A DNA stretch of 64,000 nt. Origin: Thereva unica. Its lineage: Eukaryota > Arthropoda > Insecta > Diptera > Therevidae. The stretch's first letter is position 1. Each line of letters begins with the position of its first letter. The stretch lies in the NCBI GenBank assembly GCA_949987705.1, contig OX465282.1:68321922-68385921 (forward strand), given 5' to 3'. A program made the position numbers and the translations under genes. This document shows, in pieces, positions 1 to 10,222 of this stretch. The notes below the pieces were generated by a model. It had not been told where the DNA came from. It did no database searches and worked only from the letters and a program-made list of their open reading frames with translations.

Positions 1-1201
1 GGCGACCTTCTTGTGTGTCTGACTGAGGCTCTCAACCAAAACATCCATCGCTTCGGTGAATCTGGTTTGGTTGCTCTAGATATATCCAAGGCTTTCGACA
101 GAGTATGGCATCCCGCTCTGCTGCTTAAACTCCAAGCTAATGGTATCGACTCAGTTCTAAGGAACTGGATTGAGAGCTTTCTTTCCAGCCGTTCAATCAG
201 GGTAGTGTTGGATGGCGTTGAATCCAACCCTCATTCCATCTCGGCCGGCGTTCCCCAAGGCTCGATTCTCTCACCTGCCCTCTTTCTTATATTCATTAAT
301 GATCTGCTCTCAATCCCCTCCAACCCACTTCACAGTTTCGCCGATGACGGTACTCTGCGTTACTCCCACACCTTCGATAATATAGGGCAAGCACGTGCCA
401 GACCTTGTCCCGTAGACCGTGAACTAATGTCCAATTCTATTAACGGGGACATTGAACTTATTCTTGCTTGGGGCCGCAAGAATCGTGTCGAATTCAACGC
501 AACCAAAACTAAGTACTGTCTCATCTCTACAAAAACCTGCACCACCCGTCCCTCTATCTCAGTGGACAATAAGAATGTAATGGCTGACCCATCTCTTAAC
601 ATCCTAGGCGTAACCTTATCTTCTGATCTGCGATGGAATAATCATATATTCCAAATCGCCAAACAAGCTTCCCAATGCCTGGGTTTCCTCAAGAGATGCA
701 AATTCCTTCTTCGTTCGGCCCACTGCTCTGGCTACAATCTACAAGTCCTTCATTCGGCCCCGCCTTGAATACAACTCGTATATGTGGGCGGGTGCCCCAA
801 AAACCACCTTGGCTTGGTTGGACAAGGTGCAAAACCGCGCCATCAAACTCATTGGCGATAGCACCCTTTTGCTCCTCCATCGACCCTTTAAGCCATCGCA
901 GGAATGTAGCAGCCCTTAGCAAATTTTACCGCTATTACCATAGCGACTGTTCCACTGAAATCAGAAACCTCATGCCTACACGGCAAATTTTTTCCCGCAA
1001 CACAAGACTAGCCAACTCGGCTCACCCGCATACGCTACAGCCCTCCTCTTCGCGCACATTACGTTTTAGTAGTTCGTTTATAAATAGAACAACTCGATTG
1101 TGGAACTCCCTTCCGCAGTCGGTGTTTCCGAACTCATATAATATCTTAGAGTTCAAACGCAAGGCTCATCGACATCTACCCACGCACCCTCCAGACCCCT
1201 A
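1..1201 (+). pseudogene. Jockey-like non-LTR retrotransposon RT, family A copy 1 (broken)
   Basis: The gene begins outside the window, so only the later part of Pol is present. Positions 13-768 read without a stop and show the RT palm motif LDISKAFDRVWH, then GVPQGSILSP, then a FADD catalytic box near 334-345 where most relatives have YADD. Pieces of the region that follows RT lie in the other two frames (RPRLEYNSYMWAG near 760-800; RLWNSLPQSV near 1098-1127), so at least two frameshifts, near 700-745 and 860-900, break the gene. RT of this class copies element RNA at a nicked chromosomal site. The closest relative in the window is the copy at 26532-28073. The Jockey-like label rests on motif likeness; the exact clade is uncertain. 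Confidence 0.85.
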
Positions 1202-1439
1202 ACCTATCCTTTCTCCTCTATCCTTCAAATCAAGCTTACTACTAGACACTGCCCATGACTTGAACGACATGACAGACATGTAATATCCATAAACAAATTT
1301 GATTAACCCTTATTCTCCTGCAATATTAAGATTGATTTGGAAATTTACAATATAGTTCTCACTTCCAACGTGTATTTAAAAAATATTTTTTTGGAAATTG
1401 AGTTACTCAACTTTAAGTAAATATTTAAAAAAAAAAAAA
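1202..1439 (+). repeat. 3' UTR and poly(A) tail of family A copy 1
   Basis: This tail follows the last coding codons of the copy at 1-1201 and ends in an A13 run at 1427-1439, the expected end of a target-primed insertion. The stretch around 1285-1375 recurs inverted at 5540-5660, and parts recur near 26480-26530 and 47860-47980, always on the 3' side of family A. The sequence immediately after the A-run is the interior of another element (family B), which suggests that copy 1 inserted into family B or truncated it. Confidence 0.75.
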
Positions 1440-3890
1440 TTTTTCTTTCGTAAACACCCTGTAGTCATAAGTCAGTGGACCACGTTTCCTGCAAAAAGTC
1501 ATGACCTCACACTTACTAATATTGAGTACCAGGTTGTTGTTGGAGCACCAAGAATAGAATGTGTTCAGGTCAACTTGTAAAAGTTTGCAATCCTCAATAC
1601 TTCTTACTTAACGGTAGAGTTTAATGTCATCAGCATAAATAAGGATTTGACAGTTCTTTAACAAGGAAACAATGTCATCAATTGAAAGAATAAAAAGAAG
1701 AGGGCCGAGGTGACTACCTTGCGGGACTCCAGATGACGCTTCGATGTTTCTAGATTTAGCCTCGCGGAATAAAACCTGGTAAGTTCTGTCAGCTAAGTAC
1801 AACTGGAACCATACCATAAGGGCAGGCGGAAAGCTAATTTTTTTCAGTTTGAGAGCTATAGTAGAGTGGGAGAGCTTGTCAAAAGCCTTACTGAAGTCAG
1901 TGTAAACACAGTCCGTTTGGCAGCCGCTAACAAAGCCTCGAACTGTGTGAGAAGAGAACTCAAGTAGATTAGTAGTAGTAGAACGAGCTGGAAGAAAACC
2001 ATGTTGATTAGTTGCGATAAGTCCCTTGCATATTGGGCGATAGCAGAATAAATAATAGATTCGAAAAGTTTAGGGATACAGGATAGTTTCGCAATAGGTC
2101 TATAATTAGATATTTCGTTCTTGTTACCCTTTTTATGAACGGGGACTATAAAAGAATTCTTCCATAAGCTTGGGAAGCACCCTGTAATTAGGGATTTTTG
2201 AAATAAACACAGAAGAGGAGACAGAAGGGGCTTTGCACAGGTTTTTAGAATAGCAAGAGGAATACTGTCAGGACCGGACGAGAAATCATGTGGGAGTTCA
2301 TTAATATGTTTCAGGATGTCATCCCTAGTTATAAATATAGAGAAGTCTTGAGACATCTGTATCGGATTAATATGACGGAAATTGTTTTCGTCGGGTTGAA
2401 AAACGGGAGACGAAAAAGAGGAAAAACGATGCAAACATGTCGCAAATCTCGGATGGATTGGTACTGAAAGAGTTCTCATGTTGCATAGTGTTAGGGTAAT
2501 TATCAGTTTTTTTCTTGGTGTTGATGAATTTAAAGAATGTTCTCGGGTCACCATACAGTTTATCTTTCATATCACTGAGGTATTCATTAAAGAGAGTTTC
2601 AGAGAGTGCATGGAAATGGTCAAAGCAATTGACAAATGCAGAGAAACTCGCAGTGTCTTTCCTCTTCAGGTAGTTTTTCCAGAGTTTATTCTTCTGGTTT
2701 TTGGTTTGCCTCAATTCATTATTGTACCAGGGTGGAGATGACCTAGATAACTTTAGAGGCTCAATGGGTACACAGGATGCAAAGGTTTCGTACAAGACGG
2801 AATAAAATCTTGTTACATCGTCATCCAACTCATCTGAGGAAAGCAACCTGTCGAAATCGATGGAGGAGAGCTTGGATGAGAGTTCATTGAGATTGGCCTT
2901 TTTAAAATTAAAGGCAAATGTTGACTCCCCCGGAATTGGCTTATCGTCGAGGGCAGAGCAATAATTAAGTAGGAGGGGAGGGTGATAATTGTCGACAGGC
3001 AACAAGACTATCGAACTGGGCTCCACGGTCATGTTGTCTGAGTCCGAACAGAATACAAGATCTAACCGCCTTCCTAAAATATTATTCACACCACTCAGTT
3101 GGTTCATGAGAATAAACAATTCAGAAAAATGGATTCCCTATCGTTAAGGTTGTTTTCAGGAAGGTAGTTATCGTCGTTATCGCAAGATACCTACTGTACA
3201 TTGTGTAAATTAAAGTCACCTAAAAGTAGGAGCTCGTCCTTAGAGTCCATCATATCATGGATATGATTAGTACAAGAGATTAAGATATCATAGAGGTTTT
3301 GGCCTCTGTCATCAAGAGTAGGTACTGAATATATCTGGTGGGATATAACAGCAAATAACGAAAAGGTTATTGTGGACAAGGAAAATTTTAAGAGCAATAA
3401 TCTCAATGTCCAAAGAGTTGGAGAAGCTAGAAAGCGTTAATAAGCAACAATTGAGAAGGTTACTACAGGCAAGTAGTACACCACCTCCGCGAGCCTCCGA
3501 GTCAGTATACCTATCCTTCCGAAAAACTTGGAAGGAAGAATAAAAAATTTCGGCATTAAGAATCCCACCATGTTTCAGTGAAAGCGATTATATCGAAATC
3601 ACTAGCCGAAGTTGCCAGAAATACATCGCGGGTTTTGGATCTGATACCCCTCACGTTTTGATAGTAGAGGGAAAGCGTCTTAAGTTTTTTGGAACCTCTA
3701 GAGTGTCGGGATTACGATGCACACGTGGGCGGGGAACAAAATTCTTTGAGAAAGCACCGGGAGGCCAGAATGTGGGATCCAGTAACTTTTCAGCAGTATG
3801 AGGCGGTGCAGTTAGAACAAAAGACGCGACCGGTTTGGAAGCGTTGCTGATTTTCCGACAGGAGACAGTCTCGGGATTAATTGCTTTCGC
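1440..3890 (-). pseudogene. CR1/Jockey-type endonuclease-RT relic (family B)
   Basis: Read from 3690 down to 1440, fragments of one Pol protein follow each other in the order expected for an APE endonuclease plus RT. The endonuclease start YYQNVRGIRSK is at about 3672-3640, a second endonuclease motif LLLGDFN near 3210, the linker WYNNELRQTKNQKNK near 2740-2690, an RT region with PDSIPLAILK near 2270, the SGVPQG motif near 1720 and the catalytic YADD near 1630. A thumb region (DLNTFYSWCSNNNLVLNISK) runs down to about 1500. Frame changes near 3540, 3150, 2400 and 1830, and in-frame stops, show that it is dead. Sequence from 3700 to 3890 probably belongs to its 5' part but no domain is recognised there. 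Confidence 0.8.
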
Positions 3891-4789
3891 TCTTAGTATT
3901 TAGATTGGCGATATCTCATGAACGTCAACTCGTACGGGAAATTATTTTGTGTAGATAATCGCATGATCTACAAACTTTGTAAACAATATTTTATGATAGG
4001 AATTGCCGTTGCCGAGATATTAGCCAAAAATAGATTTTTCTGTTTTTAAGGGGTTGTTTTTAGGGGTGGCGTACAACCAATTCTCCGAAACTTTATTTTA
4101 ACATATTCTACTCCCTAAAAACTATTTTTTTTTAAATTTTTTTCGTGAGTTAACATTTAGTTAGAGCTCTGCATTCGAATTTTGCTCTGACGACTGGATT
4201 AATTGCCACCCCCCCTCAAAACTTTCATGATTTTCGACTTCCCTTTACCGTAACATGGTATCGCAACCGGAGATAGCATGTAGAAATAGTATGTTTTTCC
4301 GCGCCATTTCATTATGCCGAAAACTATTCCGTGAATACATCTTTTCAACTTTTTAGAAAAAAGTTGTACATAAAAACCGTAGATAAATTTTTTCTTAACA
4401 TAAAAGTGGAGATGTTTTTTCGAAAAAAAAAAATGAATTATGTCGACGTAAATCCAGAAAACACTTTCCTGGGTCCCGCCTAATTAACTAAATCTCTAAC
4501 TCAACTCTTAACTCAACTCTATTTATCTAAACTCAACTTAACAGTAGACCGCGGTATTAGACTAATTTCCACCGCGGCATTAATCTATTTCACATAAAAA
4601 AGCTATAAATTTTCATTTAACGTTTTTTTTTTAATTTGTATTTGCGTAAAATAACCCAACTACAAATTATAAAAATTAGTAATTATTGAATGAAGTACAT
4701 ATGTATTTTAAAATGAACTATAGATGATGTGGGTAACTAACTCATTGTGCTTAGGCGTTAATGCGGGTCAAATATTTATTTTGAACCGG
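3891..4789. other. AT-rich stretch without a gene
   Basis: I see no coding frame of merit here. The stretch holds one arm of a dispersed repeat (3905-4015, listed separately), a run of degenerate CTCAACT-type words near 4495-4545, and two CCGCGG words 38 bp apart near 4550-4590. Long A and T runs dominate the rest. Confidence 0.5.
3905..4015 (-). repeat. Dispersed repeat R, inverted relative to 9920-10022
   Basis: The reverse complement of this stretch matches 9920-10022 closely over about 95 bp. Shared words include ACAAAGTTTGTAGAT, TGCGATTA and CCCGTACGA. The wording is also reminiscent of the arms at 50898-51845, but that likeness is weaker. No open frame runs through it. The repeat family is unknown to me. 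Confidence 0.6.
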
Positions 4790-5520
4790 TTGGGTTGTTG
4801 GTTTGATGATGATGAATGTTGAATATTATGAATTTTAATTATAAATGAACAATAATAACAAAAAATTGTAAAAAAATAACACCAAATTCATACAATATCA
4901 AAAATCTTGCCATATTAAATAATATAATATGTATTTATAAATTGTCTACTTAGAAAATAATAATAGTTTTAGTAGAAGTGGGGAATTGCCTAGTACCAGA
5001 CCTGGTGCCAAAGTAATTCTGCAAGTGATAGTGCAAATAACAATAAACTTGGAAGAAAATGACCACTTTTACAAATTCGAATAAATTCAGGTGATATTAG
5101 CAAAATTAATCATTGTAAAGGACTTGCCAGACTTGCCCGAAAATTGCAAAGGTTTCGTAATTACCATAATCCAGAAACTGTAGGATGTATAAAATAGTTT
5201 TCGTCAAAAAAGTGCTAATTTAGGTTTGAAAAATTCATGGGTTACGTAGATTTCGGAAAGTTTCTAAAAAGTGCTCGGAATAAGGCAAGTGATATCTTGC
5301 TGGGAAGCTTGCACTTTGCTGAATCCAGCAAATGCAACTTCCTCGTTTCATTTCAATGAGCTTATTAGATAGTATTATAAAATCAATCAATTTTAGGTGC
5401 TTGTGACCCTTACCCAAAGTCTTCATTTCAACAAAAACACGGCCTGAACGAATGTTATGAAATTTTTTACAGCACATGATTTCGTTAACCAAGCACCGGC
5501 ACCTTAACGAAGTTTATATT
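4790..5520 (-). mobile_element. Decayed Helentron-like element, 3' part (copy 1)
   Basis: This stretch aligns piece by piece with the better-preserved copies at 32341-33362 and 34705-35719. The motif GATGAATGTTGAATATTATGA near 4809 matches the region inside the 3' terminus of the copy at 34705-35719. The stretch from 4981 (GGGGAATTGCCTAGTACCAG) matches 32430-32460, and the CGAATGTTATGAAATTTTTT word near 5450 matches 32990. The terminal CTAG hairpin is worn away and the 5' half is missing. Confidence 0.55.
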
Positions 5521-5539
5521 AAAAAAATAGAGCGCACAG

Positions 5540-5660
5540 GACCACACGTTGGGAATGAAAACTTTTACGGCTAGTCTATATTTCCAAATTAATCTTAATA
5601 TTGCAGGAGAATAAGGGTTAGTAAATTTTGTTTATGAATATTCCAGTTTATTTTATTGTT
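5540..5660 (-). repeat. Family A 3' UTR fragment
   Basis: The reverse complement matches 1285-1375 over about 90 bp, including the word CCCTTATTCTCCTGCAATAT. It is a detached 3' end of family A, as expected for a very short, 5'-truncated insertion. Confidence 0.7.
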
Positions 5661-5689
5661 ACTTACTTTTGCAATAAAATAAGAAACAA

Positions 5690-5970
5690 AAAACAACGTA
5701 ATAACACATAATATACAGAATTCATAATATAACATACATACTACGTAATGCATAGTATATAGTACATAATCCACTGTACATAGTACATAATATATAGTAC
5801 AAAGACCTAATACTTAGCATATGTATAGTATATAGTACTAGTACATAACACAAAATACCTAGTACAGAATACATAGTATAGTACAGTACATAGTAATCAA
5901 TACATAGTACATGGGGCACATAATACATTGTACATAGTACATAATACGCAATATATATTATAAAATAAAA
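5690..5970. repeat. Degenerate ACATAGTA-type simple repeat
   Basis: Words of the form ACATAGTA, CATAATATA and GTACATAG recur irregularly over about 280 bp. The long open frame on the minus strand here is a by-product of this low complexity and encodes only Tyr, Ile, Leu, Cys and Ser-rich text. Confidence 0.75.
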
Positions 5971-6269
5971 ATAAAATTCTACGGTGCGCGTACTGACATA
6001 TACGATACACTATATGTCAGTGGGTGTGCGAGAATATGAAATGAATTGCAGCATTGAAACGCAATTCCTCAAACCCCGTAACTATTTTGTTTTGCACACC
6101 CTAGAATTATACGCTACTGTTCGTTCCTGGAGCTCCACCAAAAGTTGCCATGCTCCGACGAGCTATTTTGCTTGGATTTATCACTTTCGGCCATGCTATA
6201 GACGGCTACATGGCTACAAGTGGCTAGAAAAGGGTGCGCAACAAAATTGCGCGTAATGCTAGTTTCTAG

Positions 6270-7655
6270 TTTTTACCCTAGGCCAAAAATTGCCAGTTAT
6301 GCCTAAACAAGTTTTCACTTCAAAAAGAGCCCAACCGAATGTTATGATTTTTTTTTTTTTTTTCAGACCATGTTTTCGTTAAAATTCGGCACCTCCAAGA
6401 AGTCGATATAATTTTGGTTTGCGTGATTGCGCGCAGGCACAAAAGTCACGTTCGTCGTTTACACCAAAAAAAAACGGCTCGGCCGAATTTTATAAAAATC
6501 TTTTCAGATCATGTTTCCGGGGGTTGCTCTGATTTTTGGTTTAAAAAAAAAAACGAAATTTTTTTTTGCCTTTTTATATTTATTAATATGTGTAGAATAC
6601 GTTCCTAAAATATTAGTACGAAATTTTTTTTCGTTAAAAAGTTATATGCAGTATTGTAAGTGCAAAAAAACTGATTTTCTGTCGGACGTTCAGCGCGTGG
6701 TAGTGCTACTGTTATAGTTTATATACATAGTACCTAATGTTATTGTTATTTACACGAATGTAAAATATACATACGCATTCGTGCAAATAACAACATCAGC
6801 CACTATATGTATATAGTAACGCAAACATACGTTTGAATTTACTTACATTATTTCGGTTAGTTCGGCTACAGTGAAACGTAAAAAAACTTTAAACGCGTTT
6901 TTCTCAAAATGCCATTTTTCAAAACGGTTCCAGCGATTCAAAAGAAACTATTTAATATATTGACTTACCACTTATGTCAATTTATCGAAAATGATGTTGT
7001 CGAGTTCGCCTGTGTAAAATTTTTTTTCAAAATCTTACTATTAGTATTTTATCCTCCCATTTTGGGCCAGAAAAGTTGCATTTTTACGTTTTTTCACTAA
7101 AATGTCCTTAAATTTTTTTTTTTGATGCAATTTTTACTAATGTTGACATAAGCGAACTAAAGGACATAATTTTTAACAAAACCGTTTTTCACTTTTCTGG
7201 TTCTGACCAATGGGGACGGAGCTATCGATGGAACCGTTTTCCATGTTATTTTTGAGGTGTCAACTTCAGCGCGTGCTACATATTTATTTATGACGGCAAA
7301 AAAAAAAAAAAATTTTTTTTTGTGATCTCTAAAAGTTATCTAATACTATGAAAAAATTTTGTATATAAAAATAATAAGGGTTTTCTGTAAAAAAAAATCC
7401 AAAAATAGTCAATTTTTTGCCTCAAAAATCAGAGCAACCCCTTAATACACTTCGGAAGATACCTCAACGAAGTCGATTTATTTTTTGGTTCGCGCGATAT
7501 CGTGCAACAAAAAATTACCACATACATACGCACACACACATATATACACACCTCTTCTCAAGTTTATGCTTTAAGTGCTACTAAAAAATGAAAATACGTT
7601 GAAAATAACGATTTCGATTTTCAGATTTCGATTTCCTTATAACCTGGAAGCTAAA
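6270..7655 (-). mobile_element. Helentron-like element, split by an insertion (copy 2)
   Basis: The left part (6270-6519) and right part (7442-7655) together match the copy at 32341-33362. Shared pieces are the CCGAATGTTATGA word, one 146-bp-type repeat unit containing the GAAGTCGATATA, GCGCAGGCACAAAAGTCACG and CCGAATTTTAT words, the CA microsatellite near 7530-7555 and the subterminal ATGAAAATACGTTGAAAAT word near 7590. A 922-bp inverted-repeat element sits between the two parts. The terminal CTTCCCAGTAT box is decayed. Confidence 0.6.
6520..7441. mobile_element. 922-bp terminal-inverted-repeat element
   Basis: The ends are perfect inverted copies of GGGGTTGCTCTGATTTTTG. The flanks on each side belong to the same Helentron-like element, so the insertion boundaries are firm. 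No transposase is encoded; the interior is AT-rich and holds a long imperfect palindrome at about 6717-6820, with arms TTGTTATTTACACGAATG and CATTCGTGCAAATAACAA. No clear target duplication is visible. The superfamily is not assigned. Confidence 0.7.
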
Positions 7656-9055
7656 AATTGCCGGAATAGTCGGGAGGCATTTTTATTGCTATTTTGGCCC
7701 ATAAGCGAGTTTATTATTATTATTACAATTCGGTTGACCGGATAACTTTTTAATTAACTTATTGTGAATAAAATTGTAACGTTGTTGCACACTTTAAAAC
7801 GGACTGCAAGCACGCTTTATTAACCTGCTGTCCCTGGAGCTTTTAGTGAAGTATGCATTAAGGTAGAAAAAGATTGGCGCGACAATTGTTGCCGCTCCGG
7901 TCGACGATTTTAGATTCCGTCTTAGCCACTGACATATAGGAATGGACTGCTGATTGACAATGCTGATTGACAATGCTGATTGGCACCATTTTTCTCCAGA
8001 AATAGAAAACCTTTTTTACGTAAACAACAAATTTTTCTTCGAATTTAGGAGAAACTACGTGATAAGATGTCTGAAATAATTTACATCATTCATTTTTATT
8101 TATTAGCAGTTGTAGTTAAGGGCTCATCTAGCACCAAGAAAATAAGAGGTATCCCTTACCAGATGAGTACTTATTTCAGTTCTCCATCGGTAAGGCCTTC
8201 CTAGAATTCCTACTGGGAAATGCATTTATGTATGTATTTCAAAGCTGTGAGGGTTATTTCCCTTGTTTAACGAACTAGCTCAAGAATGAGACAGAAGAAC
8301 GAAAACTATACCTGTCTATTTTATTTGAATTTATTTTGTACTTTTTTAATTATTAACTACAACTGACCTGGAACTAAAAATTTAAGATATTTTCAATATT
8401 TCATTTATTATTATTATTATTTTTTTTTTTTTCATTTAGAAAAAAAATTAAAAAATAAAAGAAATGTTTTAAAAATTAGGTTGCTAGATTATATTTTGCC
8501 ATTTAGCGAGAATAACCCGAAATTTAAAAATTTTAAAGGGTTTTATAAGAAAGGGGGTGGTGTCATTACCAGTTTAGTAAAAAATGGGCGATTTGTTTAC
8601 ATTGGGCTCCTTAATGGTATTTTGCCATGTACCAAAAATTCCCGGAATATAAAAATGCAATGGTGGGTGGGTGAAATATTGAATTTTTGTTATTTATAAA
8701 GACAGAAAAACGGACCGTCCTTTCCCAATTTTTCCCAAATTACTGAAGGAATTTTTTTTCCCTCAAAGCCTGGTTTTTGTAATTTGAATGACTCAAATCA
8801 TATAAACAGGGTTTTTCCCTCCTGCCTGTATTAAGCGGTCCTCAAAGACATCAGCACTAGACCAACAGTACTTGACCAATTACAACAATATTTCAAACAG
8901 CAAATATAATTAAAAAAAATTAGTTACCTCTGATAAATACCTGTTTAAAACAGAGAAGGGCGAGAAATCCACCGGTAGTTTTTAACCCTTTATTCTTTAT
9001 AACGAGTATACTTAGCAAGAACCGAGTGAATCGCTCCGTCTAGAGTATATAAAAC
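7656..9055. other. No gene recognised
   Basis: The stretch is AT-rich with long homopolymers. The only local structure I see is a 13-bp word, GCTGATTGACAAT, repeated head to tail near 7950-7985. A 72-codon open frame at 8481-8699 has no recognisable features and is probably chance. Confidence 0.5.
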
Positions 9056-9480
9056 TAAGAAATTCCTGTAAAGTCACCATCAAGAATGTCAAAACTTCAT
9101 TTGACAGCAAGTTGAAAAGTAAACTCTTTAATGCAACCTCTGGTAGACAAAACTGCTGGTCCTTGGTAAGCTCCATCATGAAGAATTCACTACATCCACG
9201 ATGAGACGGTGATAATATAGAGCAAATACAAGGCCGATTTATTGGCCCCTCTGTTAGCTTTAAATTCTTCTTTACCCGAAACTGACACGCTACCGCCGGT
9301 TCTCGAACACAACGCTCATTTAATGGATAGGGTATTCTTCAGGACAGCTCATATTCAGCCAATAACGAAAAAAGGTGACCGCAGGCTTCCTTCCAACTAC
9401 CGCGCAAATAGCAATTACTTCTATTCGCTTCAAAACCATGGAGACGACAATCAACAAAAATCCATCCCCAGTTGACAAGC
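9056..9480 (+). pseudogene. Family A fragment with internal deletions (copy 3)
   Basis: The translation matches two separated blocks of the family A protein encoded at 26532-28073: the stretch FDSKLKSKLFNATSG near 9095-9145, then the stretch around TLPPVLEHNAHLMDRVFF near 9280-9340, joined directly to HIQPITKKG and LPSNYR. About 60 codons between FFRT and HIQP, present in the other copy, are missing, and the frame changes near 9190. The palm and catalytic box are absent. The fragment is dead and has the same orientation as copy 1. Confidence 0.8.
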
Positions 9481-10022
9481 TTCTTCGCGATGTGTGAAGC
9501 TCATGAATTTTTAGGAACTTTGTTTTACTTTGAAATGCCACGATATTACACTCGGAATCAAACTTCAAAAACATTTCAACGACGCAAACAAGGAACCAAT
9601 TGAAGGACATCCGAGTCTCTTCTCAACGGATTTATACAGTGTATCCAATAAGCGATTAATATTTTTATTTACTTTTGTTATAAGTTAATATCCGTGGACC
9701 GACGGCAATCAACGTTAATAACAGGCCAATTCTAATAGTCCGGTCAAATTAGACCAAAAAATAGGTATGAGGTACAGAAATTCACACCAAGCTGAAAATT
9801 GGTAGGATTGTTCAAAGCACCGTTATAAATGAAATCTAAAAAGTCCTCATCGATCCGGCACCTGGAACCTGGATTTACTCGGGGTCAAAGGTCACAAAAA
9901 CGGGTTTTTCGCGATTTTCAGCAAAACGGTAACTTTTATCATAAAATAGTGCTTACAAAGTTTGTAGATTATGCGATTACCTACAAAAAGGATCTTATAC
10001 ATTTTCCCGTACGAATTGGCAT
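9481..10022. other. Non-coding stretch up to the assembly gap, with repeat R
   Basis: I see no gene. The last 100 bases (9920-10022) are the plus-oriented copy of dispersed repeat R whose inverted match is at 3905-4015. The text just before it, near 9880-9900 (GGGGTCAAAGGTCACAAAAA), resembles the reverse complement of 51735-51750. Confidence 0.5.
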
Positions 10023-10222
10023 NNNNNNNNNNNNNNNNNNNNNNNNNNNNNNNNNNNNNNNNNNNNNNNNNNNNNNNNNNNNNNNNNNNNNNNNNNNNNN
10101 NNNNNNNNNNNNNNNNNNNNNNNNNNNNNNNNNNNNNNNNNNNNNNNNNNNNNNNNNNNNNNNNNNNNNNNNNNNNNNNNNNNNNNNNNNNNNNNNNNNN
10201 NNNNNNNNNNNNNNNNNNNNNN
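10023..10222. other. Assembly gap (200 N)
   Basis: An uninterrupted run of 200 unknown bases, the conventional size for a gap of unknown length. Nothing can be inferred about what lies inside, and open frames drawn through it are meaningless. The gap begins at the end of a repeated sequence, a common cause of assembly breaks. Confidence 0.98.

Noticed and set aside
5722..5928. Tyr-rich open frame on the minus strand
   Set aside because: It is the translation of a low-complexity ACATAGTA-type repeat.
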